A stretch of DNA of 40,693 nucleotides from Salaquimonas sp. (GTDB taxonomy: Bacteria; Pseudomonadota; Alphaproteobacteria; Rhizobiales; Rhizobiaceae): assembly GCA_028289365.1 (NCBI GenBank), contig JANQQM010000115.1, forward strand, positions 1-40,693, written 5' to 3'. The notes beneath the pieces were generated by a model that saw nothing but the letters and a program-made list of their open reading frames with translations, did not search any database and had not been told where the DNA came from. How positions within the stretch are numbered: position 1 is the first letter of the stretch; each line of letters begins with the position of its first letter. Positions 30,550 to 38,835 of the stretch are shown one piece after another. A program made the position numbers and the translations under genes.

Positions 30550-32208
30550 ATGCAAATACTGGCATTCCTGCTGCAATTGATCAGCGCGATAATACTGCTT
30601 TTGTATTCCACGCGCATGGTCCGCACGGGCGTTGAGCGCGCGGCCGGCCCGTCAATTCGTGACCTGTTCCAAAGTTCCCGCAGGAGCGTAATTCTGAATG
30701 TTTTAGCGGGAATTTTTGGCGCAGTGCTGCTGCAAAGCGCCACCGCCGTTACATTGCTGGTTTCGAGCTTTGCCGCAACTGGCGCTATGGGTGTAACTGG
30801 ATCACTGGCGGTCGTTCTGGGAGCAGATCTTGGGACCGCGTTGGTTGTTCAGTTCCTGAGCCTGAATCTGACCTGGCTGATTCCGGTACTCATATCTGTC
30901 GGCGGATTACTTTTTCTGAAATTTGATTCACGCCTTTACAAGCAGATCGGGCGTATTCTCATTGGGATAGGTTTCATCCTGCTGTCGCTAAAGATGCTCG
31001 GCGAAGCCAGCGGACCAATGCGTGAAAGCAGATATTTTCCGATCATAGTCCAGTATCTAAGTGAAGATCTCATCACTTCCTTTATCGGTGGCGCATTGAT
31101 CACGTTCGTTTTCCATTCAAGCGTGGCGGCAATTCTGCTATTTGCAGTGTTTAGCGCTCAAGACATCCTGCCTCTGTCGGCAGCCCTGCCACTGGTTCTT
31201 GGTGCCAATGTCGGTGGCAGTCTTGTTGCCGTTTCCTTGACGCGCAACATGCATGTTAGGGCTCGGCGAATTACGATTGCCAATCTGATCTTCAGAACGA
31301 CAGGTGCGCTAATCCTGCTTGCGGCGCTGGCCTTTTCTTTGCTGCCCTACGAGATATTGGGATCGAACCCCGCAAGGCAATTGGTGAACTTCCACCTGCT
31401 GTTCAACATTGGGCTGGTCGTTGTTTGTCTGCCGTTCGTTGTTCCCCTCGCAAGATTGGTCAAACGAATTGTTCCAGAGCCGACAGCGCCTGCACCAGAA
31501 GCCATCAGACCCACAAGTGCACTTGACTATGGTGTCTTGGACAATGCCGGTCTCGCATTGGCCAGTGCTACACGGGAATTGCTTCGGATGAGTGAGCAGG
31601 TCGAGGCCATGTTTGCACCGTTAATGGATATTTTTGACAGGTCCGCGCCAGAGCAAATCCGTAACATTCGCGAAATGGACGAAGCGATCAATACATCGCA
31701 CACCGAAATCAAACTCTATCTGGCAAAGCTAATTCAGCAGGAACTGACGCCGGAACAATCTCAAAGAACCATGGAGTTGACGAACCTTGCAATAAGTCTT
31801 GAAAGAGTTGGCGACATTATTTGCAAGGATCTCTTGAGACTTACCGAGGTCAAGCATCGCGAAGGTTTGCAGTTCTCCGACAAGGGGCGCAAGGAACTGC
31901 TCAATCTTCATGCAAGGGTAATGGACAATATTCAGCTCGCGCTCAACGTATTGATCTCTGAAGATCTGGAATCCGCCCGTCAGCTGGTGGATGAGAAGGA
32001 GAAAATGCGACGTCTGGAACAGCGTAGTTATGACCGCCACATGAAAAGACTGGGGGAAGGAAACAAGTTGAGCATCGCCACGAGCGACATTCATCTGGAA
32101 ACAATCCAGGGGATCAAGGAAATCAATTCCCGATTTATCAGCTTTGCCTATCCAATTCTCGCCAGATATGGCGTTTTGCTGAGCAGTCGCGTATCCCAAG
32201 GCAAATGA
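30550..32208 (+). CDS. Na/Pi cotransporter (PNaS family) with PhoU-like C-terminal domain
   Basis: A 552-residue membrane protein. The first Na/Pi repeat holds LLQSATAVTLLVSSF (62-66 is QSATA) and the second has VFHSSVAAILLFAVF near 192; both are the Gln/Ser-rich re-entrant motifs of the PNaS family, though the second has His for Gln. After about nine helices the protein ends in a 200-residue helical PhoU-like domain (NIREMDEAINTSHTEIKLY, LTNLAISLERVGDIICKDLL). Members such as YjbB export surplus phosphate, whereas NptA imports it. Beside genes that release phosphate inside the cell, export of excess phosphate is the more likely job. GGGAG precedes the ATG. Confidence 0.92.
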   Translation: MQILAFLLQLISAIILLLYSTRMVRTGVERAAGPSIRDLFQSSRRSVILNVLAGIFGAVLLQSATAVTLLVSSFAATGAMGVTGSLAVVLGADLGTALVVQFLSLNLTWLIPVLISVGGLLFLKFDSRLYKQIGRILIGIGFILLSLKMLGEASGPMRESRYFPIIVQYLSEDLITSFIGGALITFVFHSSVAAILLFAVFSAQDILPLSAALPLVLGANVGGSLVAVSLTRNMHVRARRITIANLIFRTTGALILLAALAFSLLPYEILGSNPARQLVNFHLLFNIGLVVVCLPFVVPLARLVKRIVPEPTAPAPEAIRPTSALDYGVLDNAGLALASATRELLRMSEQVEAMFAPLMDIFDRSAPEQIRNIREMDEAINTSHTEIKLYLAKLIQQELTPEQSQRTMELTNLAISLERVGDIICKDLLRLTEVKHREGLQFSDKGRKELLNLHARVMDNIQLALNVLISEDLESARQLVDEKEKMRRLEQRSYDRHMKRLGEGNKLSIATSDIHLETIQGIKEINSRFISFAYPILARYGVLLSSRVSQGK

Positions 32209-32231
32209 CCGTCAACAGAGACATTATCTGA

Positions 32232-33080
32232 ATGGGGCCACCAACCACGTTTGCAATTGTGCTGGTCCTGTCAGCCGCGTTTCTGCATGCATTCTGGAAC
32301 GCAATCATCAAGGGCTCGTCAGACCGGGTCTTGACCATGGGTCTTATAAACCTGGGCCACCTCTTGCCGTCGATCATCATCGTACTCTTGTACTTGCCGC
32401 CAGCTCAGCAAGCCTGGCCGTTTCTGGCGGCGTCGACCATTATTCATTTCATGTATTATGGCTGCTTGCTGTGGTCCTATCGGTTTGGAGACTTAAGCCA
32501 AGTCTATCCCATAGCACGTGGTAGCGCACCGGTATTGGTCGCACTGGGCGCACAAGTTTTCGCTGGCGAGGTCCTCCCACCGGTCGCTTGGATGGGCATA
32601 CTTCTCGTCTCCTTCGGAATTGGCACGCTGTTTCTGGAACACATCAACCGGAAAATGCGCCTGACTACACTCGTCGCGGCAATTTTGACGGGGGTAACGA
32701 TCGCTTCCTACTCAATCGTGGACGGAATGGGCGTACGACTGTCGCAAAGCCCACTGGGATATATCGGCTGGCTATTTCTGCTGGAAAGCATTGCGGGATT
32801 TGTTTTCATATTCATGCGGCGAAAGATACTTTCTACGGTAAGCCTGAAGCAGTATTCGATCGGGCTCGCTGGTGGAATGATATCGGGGCTGGCCTATGGT
32901 CTCGCAATCTATGCAAAAAGCCTCACGACCCTCGGAACCGTCTCCGCCATCCGTGAATCCAGTGTAATCATTGCGGCTTTCATCGGCGTCGTCTGGTTTG
33001 GCGAACGCCCTTGGCAGCTCCGGGTTATCGCTGCAATTATTGTCGCCAGCGGCGTTGCGCTGCTTGCAACCGCATCATGA
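32232..33080 (+). CDS. DMT superfamily (EamA) transporter
   Basis: A 282-residue permease with ten hydrophobic helices in two EamA halves. The first half shows LSAAFLHAFWNAIIKGSSD, YGCLLWSYRFGDLSQVYPIARGSAPVLVAL, and the second LAGGMISGLAYGLAIYAKSL and IRESSVIIAAFIGVVWFGERPW, all typical of the family. The substrate is unknown. It follows the Na/Pi gene by 23 bp and precedes tmpA by 180 bp, so it is probably part of the phosphonate locus. Possible substrates include an amine product such as glycine betaine, or a phosphonate intermediate; no evidence separates these. The ribosome site (AGAGAC) is weak. Confidence 0.85.
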   Translation: MGPPTTFAIVLVLSAAFLHAFWNAIIKGSSDRVLTMGLINLGHLLPSIIIVLLYLPPAQQAWPFLAASTIIHFMYYGCLLWSYRFGDLSQVYPIARGSAPVLVALGAQVFAGEVLPPVAWMGILLVSFGIGTLFLEHINRKMRLTTLVAAILTGVTIASYSIVDGMGVRLSQSPLGYIGWLFLLESIAGFVFIFMRRKILSTVSLKQYSIGLAGGMISGLAYGLAIYAKSLTTLGTVSAIRESSVIIAAFIGVVWFGERPWQLRVIAAIIVASGVALLATAS

Positions 33081-33086
33081 CGCAAT

Positions 33087-33108
33087 CCGGTTACTCAGCA
33101 AGAACCGG
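33087..33108 (+). terminator. Small hairpin after the DMT transporter gene
   Basis: CCGGTT (33087-33092) and AACCGG (33103-33108) form a perfect 6-bp stem with a 10-base loop, six bases after the transporter stop. There is no T tract, so termination is uncertain; it may merely separate the transport genes from tmpA. Confidence 0.3.
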
Positions 33109-33260
33109 CGTTGGATTACAGCTTGATTGAAGCGGCCATCGGCTTTCAATTCTACGCTTGACTGAACCCAGTGACTTGAATGACGATGAACTCGCTGAGC
33201 ACAGCATCGTTTAAAGGGCTGAGCTGGTAGATTCGCAATTTCAGCATTGAGAGATAGCCG

Positions 33261-34394
33261 ATGGTTTCCCTGAATTTAGATCCCTCCGGGCAGTTTTTGA
33301 CTCTGTCAACGCCGGCGAGGTCTATGCGCTTTCATGCAATTTGGCTTCGGGACAATTCCCATGATCCTGAGACCCGCTCCTCCGGTAATGGTCAAAGGCT
33401 GATTTCATTGCGCGACGTCCCGAAAGACACGCACATTGCAAGTGCAGACTTGCAGGGAGAAAAGATGAAAATCTTGTTTGAACCCGAAAACAAATCAGTC
33501 ACATTTGAGTTGGATTGGCTGATCTCAAACGCCTATGACAATGCTGAAGTCCGCCATCGCGGCTGGATTGGTGAAGGTGTTGAAACCTGGGACACTAGTC
33601 TGATGGAAAACGTACCGACGGGAGACTATTCAGAATTGGTTTGTGGCGGCCCGGCGCTACGCGACTGGCTGGAAAAGATCATCCGATACGGTTTCGGAAA
33701 AATCGAGAATGGTCCCGTAGAAGACGGTTCCCTTTTTCAGATTGTGGATCTGTTCGGATATGTCAGGGAAACCAATTATGGTCGCCACTTCGAGGTGCGT
33801 ACCGAAGTAAACCCGACTAATCTAGCCTATACAGGGCTTGGCCTGCAGGCCCACACAGACAATCCCTATCGTGACCCCGTACCAACGATTCAAGTGCTTT
33901 ACTGCCTGGAAAGTTCGGCGCCAGGCGGAGAGAATATGGTGGTGGATGGCTTTGCAGCCATAAATCGGCTCCGTAATGAAAATCAGGAATATTTTGATGT
34001 CCTCGCAGACTACTGTGCCTCATTTGAATATGCAGGCGAAGCTGGCGTCTGCCTTACATCGAGGAAGCCGATTATTGAGCTGGCTCCGGAAGGTGAACTG
34101 ACAGGAATTCGTTTTAACAATCGTTCGATGGCGGCGGTAACCGATGTTCCATTCGATAAGATGTCGACCTACTATGAGGCTTACAGAAGATTAGGTGAAA
34201 TCATCGATGATGAAGCCATGGAGGTCACGTTTCGATTGAACCCGGGCGAGGCATTTTTGGTTGATAACAGACGGGTACTCCACGCTCGCAAGGGATATTC
34301 GGGCGAAGGCACCAGATGTCTTCAAGGCTGCTATGCAGACATGGATGGATTGCGCTCAACCTATGATGCCATGCAACGCCAAGCCAGCGGATGA
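33261..34394 (+). CDS. tmpA: 2-(Trimethylamino)ethylphosphonate dioxygenase-like Fe(II)/2-oxoglutarate enzyme
   Basis: A 377-residue gamma-butyrobetaine-dioxygenase-like enzyme. The N-terminal domain (about 1-90) has FHAIWLRDNSHDPETRSSGN, the DUF971-like region whose zinc-binding Cys cluster in human BBOX is absent here. The catalytic domain (about 125-365) has the iron facial triad H198 and D200 in QAHTDNPYRDP and H341 in VLHARKGY, with R352 placed to bind 2-oxoglutarate. TmpA hydroxylates C1 of 2-trimethylaminoethylphosphonate. The family match plus the overlapping HD oxygenase gene make this call better than carnitine synthesis. GAGAG precedes the ATG, and its stop overlaps tmpB (ATGA). 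Confidence 0.85.
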   Translation: MVSLNLDPSGQFLTLSTPARSMRFHAIWLRDNSHDPETRSSGNGQRLISLRDVPKDTHIASADLQGEKMKILFEPENKSVTFELDWLISNAYDNAEVRHRGWIGEGVETWDTSLMENVPTGDYSELVCGGPALRDWLEKIIRYGFGKIENGPVEDGSLFQIVDLFGYVRETNYGRHFEVRTEVNPTNLAYTGLGLQAHTDNPYRDPVPTIQVLYCLESSAPGGENMVVDGFAAINRLRNENQEYFDVLADYCASFEYAGEAGVCLTSRKPIIELAPEGELTGIRFNNRSMAAVTDVPFDKMSTYYEAYRRLGEIIDDEAMEVTFRLNPGEAFLVDNRRVLHARKGYSGEGTRCLQGCYADMDGLRSTYDAMQRQASG

Positions 34395-35005
34395 ACATTG
34401 AGATGGCAAACAAAAGTCAAGAGCTTACAAAAGATACGATTGTTGAGTTTCTGGGCTCAATCTTTGATCGGCGAGGTAGTGAGGAATATTTGGGCGAACC
34501 GGTCACCATGGGTCAGCACATGCTGCAGGGAGCGACAATAGCCGAGCAAAACTCACAGCCTGAAGAAATCATAGTGGCCGCCCTGCTCCATGACATCGGT
34601 CATTTTACCAGTGAATTCGGTACTTTCACCATGGAGGACGTTGAAGATCGTCATCATGAACAGGCCGGTGCGGAAGTCCTGGATCAATTTTTCCCATCTG
34701 TAATTACAGATTGCGTGCGTTATCATGTGGCAGCAAAGCGCTATCTTTGCGCAACCAGGCCAGAATATTTCAACCGGCTATCACAAGCCTCGGTCCACTC
34801 TCTCAATCTCCAAGGCGGACCAATGGATGACAGCGAAGTCCGGGAGTTTGAAGCGATGCCGAACTTCAAACAGATCATAGCAGTCCGTTATCTGGACGAT
34901 GCCGGCAAACTTCCCGATATGCAAACCCCGGATTTCTGGCATTTCGCCCCGATGGTCCAGCGCATGGTTGACCGCCATTGTGAACAAACCACAACACATC
35001 CCTAA
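34391..35005 (+). CDS. tmpB: HD-domain diiron C-P bond-cleaving oxygenase (PhnZ/TmpB-like)
   Basis: A 204-residue HD-domain protein with the residue set of the mixed-valent diiron oxygenases PhnZ and TmpB. It shows Y33 and E36 in EEYLGEPVTMGQH (the substrate-gate pair YxxE), H43, the HD dyad H67-D68 in LLHDIGHF, H88 or H89 in EDRHHEQAG, H112 in VRYHVAAKRYL and an Asp at 169-170 in RYLDDAGK. PhnZ cleaves 2-amino-1-hydroxyethylphosphonate to glycine and phosphate; TmpB cleaves the trimethyl form to glycine betaine and phosphate. Its ATG overlaps the tmpA stop as ATGA; an in-frame ATG at 34403 is an alternative. A stem-loop follows the stop. Confidence 0.9.
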   Translation: MNIEMANKSQELTKDTIVEFLGSIFDRRGSEEYLGEPVTMGQHMLQGATIAEQNSQPEEIIVAALLHDIGHFTSEFGTFTMEDVEDRHHEQAGAEVLDQFFPSVITDCVRYHVAAKRYLCATRPEYFNRLSQASVHSLNLQGGPMDDSEVREFEAMPNFKQIIAVRYLDDAGKLPDMQTPDFWHFAPMVQRMVDRHCEQTTTHP

Positions 35006-35012
35006 GTACCAA

Positions 35013-35039
35013 CCGCAGTTGCAGTTTGAACAGCTGCGG
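35013..35039 (+). terminator. Stem-loop after tmpB
   Basis: CCGCAGTTG (35013-35021) pairs with CAGCTGCGG (35031-35039), nine base pairs with one T-G wobble and a 9-base loop, eight bases after the stop. No clear T tract follows, so the strength is uncertain. Confidence 0.4.
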
Positions 35040-35063
35040 AATTGGCTGCCCGATGAAGGCTTG

Positions 35064-35375
35064 CTAAGTCGACACCAACGGATATTTTGGAAATTGTTGC
35101 GCGATGAGACCTCGCACGAGAGCTGCAAGCCTTAAATACTCACCCTGCCTTTCGCTGGACTGGGACGATGCCAGTCCTACAGTACGATAGATCTGCCGGT
35201 CAGACAGGCTGAGAACCCGAACATTACTGTCGTTTTTTGCGACCCCATCAACGTATAGACCAGGCAGGAAAGTCGACCCCATATCCATCGCCACCATCTC
35301 ACGAAGCGTGTCAAGACCAGCACCCTCATGGACGTGGCGCATCTGTGCATCAAATTCTTCGCAAAGAGCAATCAA
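35064..35375 (-). pseudogene. 3' remnant of a LysR (OxyR-like) regulator gene
   Basis: A 103-codon leftward frame encodes only the end of a LysR effector domain: GLDTLREMVAMDMGSTFLPG, then VRVLSLSDRQIYRTVGLASSQ and GEYLRLAALVRGLIAQQFP, close to the OxyR C-terminus. Nothing of the DNA-binding domain or the first half of the effector domain is found upstream; the frame runs back to a TAA at 35442-35444 without recognisable homology. It looks like a 5'-deleted relic left behind between tmpB and an unrelated SDR gene. Confidence 0.7.
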
Positions 35376-35507
35376 AAACCCGATGCGTTGAATAACTGCT
35401 TTGGTGGTTTTGAGCGCCGTATGGTCCTGTGCAGAGGGTGGTTATCGGAAATGACGATGCAGAGCAGAACAGTTATTGTTCCGAAGATTTCTGGTTTGCT
35501 TTGTGAT

Positions 35508-36290
35508 TCAAGCTCCGAGCGCGCCACCGCCATCGACGACTATGTCTTGCATGGTAAGATAGCTGGAATGATCCGATAGCAAAAACGCAACGACGTCTGC
35601 GAGTTCTTCCGACCTTGCAACCCGGCCAAGTGGCACGCCTACCCGGAAACTATCAAGGTCACCGCGGGTAATGACATCAGTGTTTGGCATCGTCGCCATG
35701 AGCCGCTGCACCATCCCCGTATTGGTGACGCCAGGTGAGACACAATTGACGCGGATATTGTGCGGGCCGAGCTCAAGGCCGAGCACGGTCATCATTTGGG
35801 CCATCGCCGCCTTTGAGGCACAATAAGCGCCCTGTTTGATCCTGGGAGTGCGCGCGGCAGTAGAGGCCACTGCCACGATTGAACCCTGCTCTCGCGGCAA
35901 CATCCGTTTGGCCACAGCCTTGGTGACAAGAAATGTACCCTTCACATTTGTATCGAAAGTCGCATCAAAATCGTCTTCGCTAAATTCTGTAATCATGCCA
36001 AAACGCTGAATACCAACGACATGGGCAAGATGATCGATCGGGCCCAGAGATTTTTCTATCTCATCGACAAAATCTTCCACGGCATCACCATCCGTAACGT
36101 CGAGACTGCGGGTGAGCACATTGTCACCCAGTTTCTTTGCGAGATTTGCCAGTCGTTCGCCATCCACATCTGCAAGCCCGACAATCATTCCGGCGGAGTG
36201 CAACTTGCGCGCGACGGCCTCGCCAATACCTTGGGCTGCGCCCGTCACAAACCCAACATTCCCGCGTAAACCCTCAAACTCTGCCGACAT
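35508..36290 (-). CDS. SDR family oxidoreductase, EntA-like (2,3-dihydro-2,3-dihydroxybenzoate dehydrogenase-like)
   Basis: A 260-residue classical short-chain dehydrogenase. The cofactor motif is TGAAQGIG (16-23), an Asp at the end of the second strand (LADVDG) suggests NAD preference, and the catalytic triad S143, Y156 and K160 is intact. Closest in pattern is EntA: HVVGIQRFG, TPRIKQGAYCASKAAMAQ, NIRVNCVSPGVTNTGMVQRLM and FRVGVPLGRVA. No other siderophore gene is visible, so it is either an orphan or acts on another cis-diol. AAAGGAGTCAAT precedes the ATG, a strong ribosome site. Confidence 0.87.
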   Translation of the reverse strand: MSAEFEGLRGNVGFVTGAAQGIGEAVARKLHSAGMIVGLADVDGERLANLAKKLGDNVLTRSLDVTDGDAVEDFVDEIEKSLGPIDHLAHVVGIQRFGMITEFSEDDFDATFDTNVKGTFLVTKAVAKRMLPREQGSIVAVASTAARTPRIKQGAYCASKAAMAQMMTVLGLELGPHNIRVNCVSPGVTNTGMVQRLMATMPNTDVITRGDLDSFRVGVPLGRVARSEELADVVAFLLSDHSSYLTMQDIVVDGGGALGA

Positions 36291-36732
36291 ATTGACTCCT
36301 TTTGCCGAGGCACTTTTGTTGTCTGTTTAAATTTGGTTGGATAACGGTATCTGCGATCAGCTAAATCTGTCCAGTGCGGTTCCCTTTCGCGCACTACTCC
36401 TGGTGACTTTCCGAAAAGAGTTCGATCCTAGAATTGAACTAACGATGAATCAATCTTGTGTCGATGAGCGTAGCAACGGCCTTTCGCGGCTGACGAAAAT
36501 GACTAACAAAGGTCGACCGCTTCGGACCAAAAGCTGCTGCCACAACGGCATTCGGTAAACGTCCGATATAGTGCCAATAGAGGACATCATGGCCCACAAC
36601 AGATTATGCCGGTTGATGGCCCAATGCGGACACTAGTAATTCTCCACCAACCGGACAGAGCAGAAGCTCCAGTTTTATTCTTGCTTTTCTAAAACCCCTA
36701 CCTACTCTCACGGTTTCAACAGGGAGTAAATC
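36291..36732. other. Intergenic region without a convincing gene; imperfect dyad
   Basis: This 442-bp stretch lies between divergent genes. It holds no credible coding frame, though short frames exist. An imperfect inverted repeat, CCGGTTGATGG (36609-36619) and CCACCAACCGG (36644-36654), lies about 80 bases before the phosphoesterase gene; as RNA its single mismatch would be a wobble pair. It may be an operator or a 5'-leader stem. Promoter boxes could not be assigned. Confidence 0.4.
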
Positions 36733-37722
36733 ATGAAGTCTATTGCCTTCGCTTTGGCGGTCTCCATTGCATCCACTTCCGCATTTGCACAGTCATTTGA
36801 GCATGGCCTCTCTGGCGAGGTAACACCATGGACCCAGGAATTGAGGAACAACGATCCCGGCGACTTGACCTTTGTGCTTCACTCGGACTTGACGGGCGGT
36901 GAACGTCCCGGCATCTTCGAACTGGCGGCGCGGCAAATCGGTCTTTTGCGACCAGAATTCGTAATCAGCGTCGGCGATCTGATTGAAGGAGGCGGAGATC
37001 GGGAGGCGTTGATTGCCGAATGGGAGAGCTTTGACGCGAGAGCTGCATTGATTGGTGTGCCCTACGTCTACGTTGGGGGCAATCATGATCTGACAAGCCT
37101 GGAAGAGCGCGAAGTTTGGACCGAACGTTATGGTCCGACTTACTACCACTTCCGATTTAAGGACGTATTGTTTCTCGTCCTCGATACTGAGGATATGAGT
37201 GCCGAGCGGAGGGAAAGGCTCGCTTTACTCAGTGCCGAAGCGGGCGAAGTCTTTAGGACCGATGGCCCGGAGGCATTTGCCAAGACTCCATACGCGTTAA
37301 GCACCGAGTTTTTGACCGGGACAATCAGCAAGGCGCAAGGCGACTATTTTGTCGACGTTATCGCCGCAAATCGCGATGCGCGCCATACTTTCGTGATCAC
37401 GCACAAGCCCGCTTGGGAAGCCGAGAAGACTGAGTTTCACCGCATCGAAGACGCTCTATCGGACATGCCGTACACGGTATTCAATGGCCATGAACATTTT
37501 TACGAGTATCGGGAACGGTTCGGTCGAGACTACATTCAGCTCGCGACAACGTCGGGGGCGCAGTTCTACAACAAGGGATTCTCCGAGGACCACGTCATGC
37601 TTGTTTCCGTTCGAGGTAACGAGGTAGAGCTGGTGAATCTGATGCTGGAGGGTATCCGAGACAAGATGATCGAATATCCGGGCGCCAAATCAGAACCCTG
37701 TTTTGCCACAGCAAGGTGCTGA
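36733..37722 (+). CDS. Exported calcineurin-like metallophosphoesterase
   Basis: A 329-residue protein with a signal peptide (MKSIAFALAVSIASTSAFAQ) and a metallophosphatase core. Motifs in order are HSDLTGGERPG near 51, SVGDLIEGGGDRE near 80, YVGGNHDLTS near 115, ITHKPAWE near 223 and NGHEHFYEYR near 251. The first motif has DxT in place of the usual DxH, a known variation in this exported group, so the bimetallic site may hold one metal ligand from elsewhere. The substrate is unknown. The C-terminal pair of Cys (CFATARC) could form a disulfide. GGGAG precedes the ATG. It is not obviously tied to the phosphonate genes. Confidence 0.87.
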   Translation: MKSIAFALAVSIASTSAFAQSFEHGLSGEVTPWTQELRNNDPGDLTFVLHSDLTGGERPGIFELAARQIGLLRPEFVISVGDLIEGGGDREALIAEWESFDARAALIGVPYVYVGGNHDLTSLEEREVWTERYGPTYYHFRFKDVLFLVLDTEDMSAERRERLALLSAEAGEVFRTDGPEAFAKTPYALSTEFLTGTISKAQGDYFVDVIAANRDARHTFVITHKPAWEAEKTEFHRIEDALSDMPYTVFNGHEHFYEYRERFGRDYIQLATTSGAQFYNKGFSEDHVMLVSVRGNEVELVNLMLEGIRDKMIEYPGAKSEPCFATARC

Positions 37723-37920
37723 CAGGCTGATTCAGGCTTGGAGGTACCGATCTCATTTCAAGGTGAAAACGGTCCTGGTTTCATTTCTGTTGAAAGCTCC
37801 TGATAAGAACAGAGTTTAGAATTGGCCGAGTGCTCATCGTAAATGTTATCAGTGATCGGTCGGCGTCTGAGATCAGTTTGTCGAGACTGATATATGACAA
37901 CGACCCCCGATTTCGATTGA

Positions 37921-38811
37921 TCATGTCCGCGGTAGAAAGTCAGGTTCCGGAACGCCTCGAAAATTTCCATCCAGCACGAAGGTGTAACCGGCCTCCCGAT
38001 CAGCGGTCCGTTCCTCTTCTGAATAGCCCTGCCAGGCAGTTGTCACCAACATCTTGTTCAGCTTATCGCCAACGAATACCGGGCAGGTTGGTTTTGCTGC
38101 CGGAACCTCATAAACTCTTACAAGCGTAGCGTCCGGAGCAAATCCGCAGACCGAACCTGATCCCCAGGCAGCGTTCCAGACAACACCGTCCTCGTCCATC
38201 ACAGATCCATCAAACTTTCCACCCAATGGTAAATCATCGCCGGTCACAAAGACTTCGGGTTCACCTCTGGGCGTGCCATCCTCAGGATTGAGCACAACCC
38301 GCCAAACAGTGTTTTGCTTGGTGTCTGCGAAATACCCGGTTTGCCCGTCGGGAGAAAAACAAATGGAATTCGGAATGGTGATGTCTCGATACAATGTTCG
38401 AACAGCAACTCCGTCAAACCAGTAGATGGTACCGGCTTTGTCTTCTGCTTTCTTGCCCATGGTTCCGATCCACAAGCGGCCGGACGGATGGACGCGTCCA
38501 TCATTTGAACGTGTGCTGTCATTGTCAGCTTCCAGTTCGGCTAAGCGGCTCAACTGACCACCCGCGATCTGACGCACATACATTCCATCATCCATGACAA
38601 TGAGCTGGCGACCCGCGTCGATCCTGGCCAATATCGAACCCATCCGCGGCAGGGTGTGGATGACGGTTGAAGCGGAAGCGAAACGGTGTTCAAGCAGTTT
38701 TTGGCCGATGATATCGAACCACCACGCCGTATCTGTGTGGCGATCATAATTGGGGCCCTCACCCAGCCGGCAGCATTCAGCATTCAATTTTGTTGCCGCA
38801 GCATTAGTCAT
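37921..38811 (-). CDS. SMP-30/gluconolactonase/LRE family lactonase
   Basis: A 296-residue six-bladed beta-propeller hydrolase. Key pieces are LGEGPNYDRHTDTAWWFDI at the start with the metal Glu, SNDGRVHPSGRLWIGTMGKK with the conserved Asn-Asp-Gly, ICFSPDGQTGYFADT and FDGSVMDEDGVVWNAAWGSG with the second Asn and Asp. It would hydrolyse a sugar lactone to the acid with a divalent metal. The ATG at 38811 lies seven bases after AGGGA; one at 38817 is too close to it. It follows the DHDPS-like gene by 24 bp, third in the leftward operon, which fits a step between a sugar dehydrogenase and a sugar-acid lyase. Confidence 0.92.
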   Translation of the reverse strand: MTNAAATKLNAECCRLGEGPNYDRHTDTAWWFDIIGQKLLEHRFASASTVIHTLPRMGSILARIDAGRQLIVMDDGMYVRQIAGGQLSRLAELEADNDSTRSNDGRVHPSGRLWIGTMGKKAEDKAGTIYWFDGVAVRTLYRDITIPNSICFSPDGQTGYFADTKQNTVWRVVLNPEDGTPRGEPEVFVTGDDLPLGGKFDGSVMDEDGVVWNAAWGSGSVCGFAPDATLVRVYEVPAAKPTCPVFVGDKLNKMLVTTAWQGYSEEERTADREAGYTFVLDGNFRGVPEPDFLPRT

Positions 38812-38835
38812 GATCATTTCCCTGAAAGACCGTAA

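Noticed and set aside
36337-36558. 73-codon frame in the gap before the phosphoesterase gene
   Set aside because: No ribosome site, no family resemblance and erratic composition; looks like random open frame in non-coding DNA.
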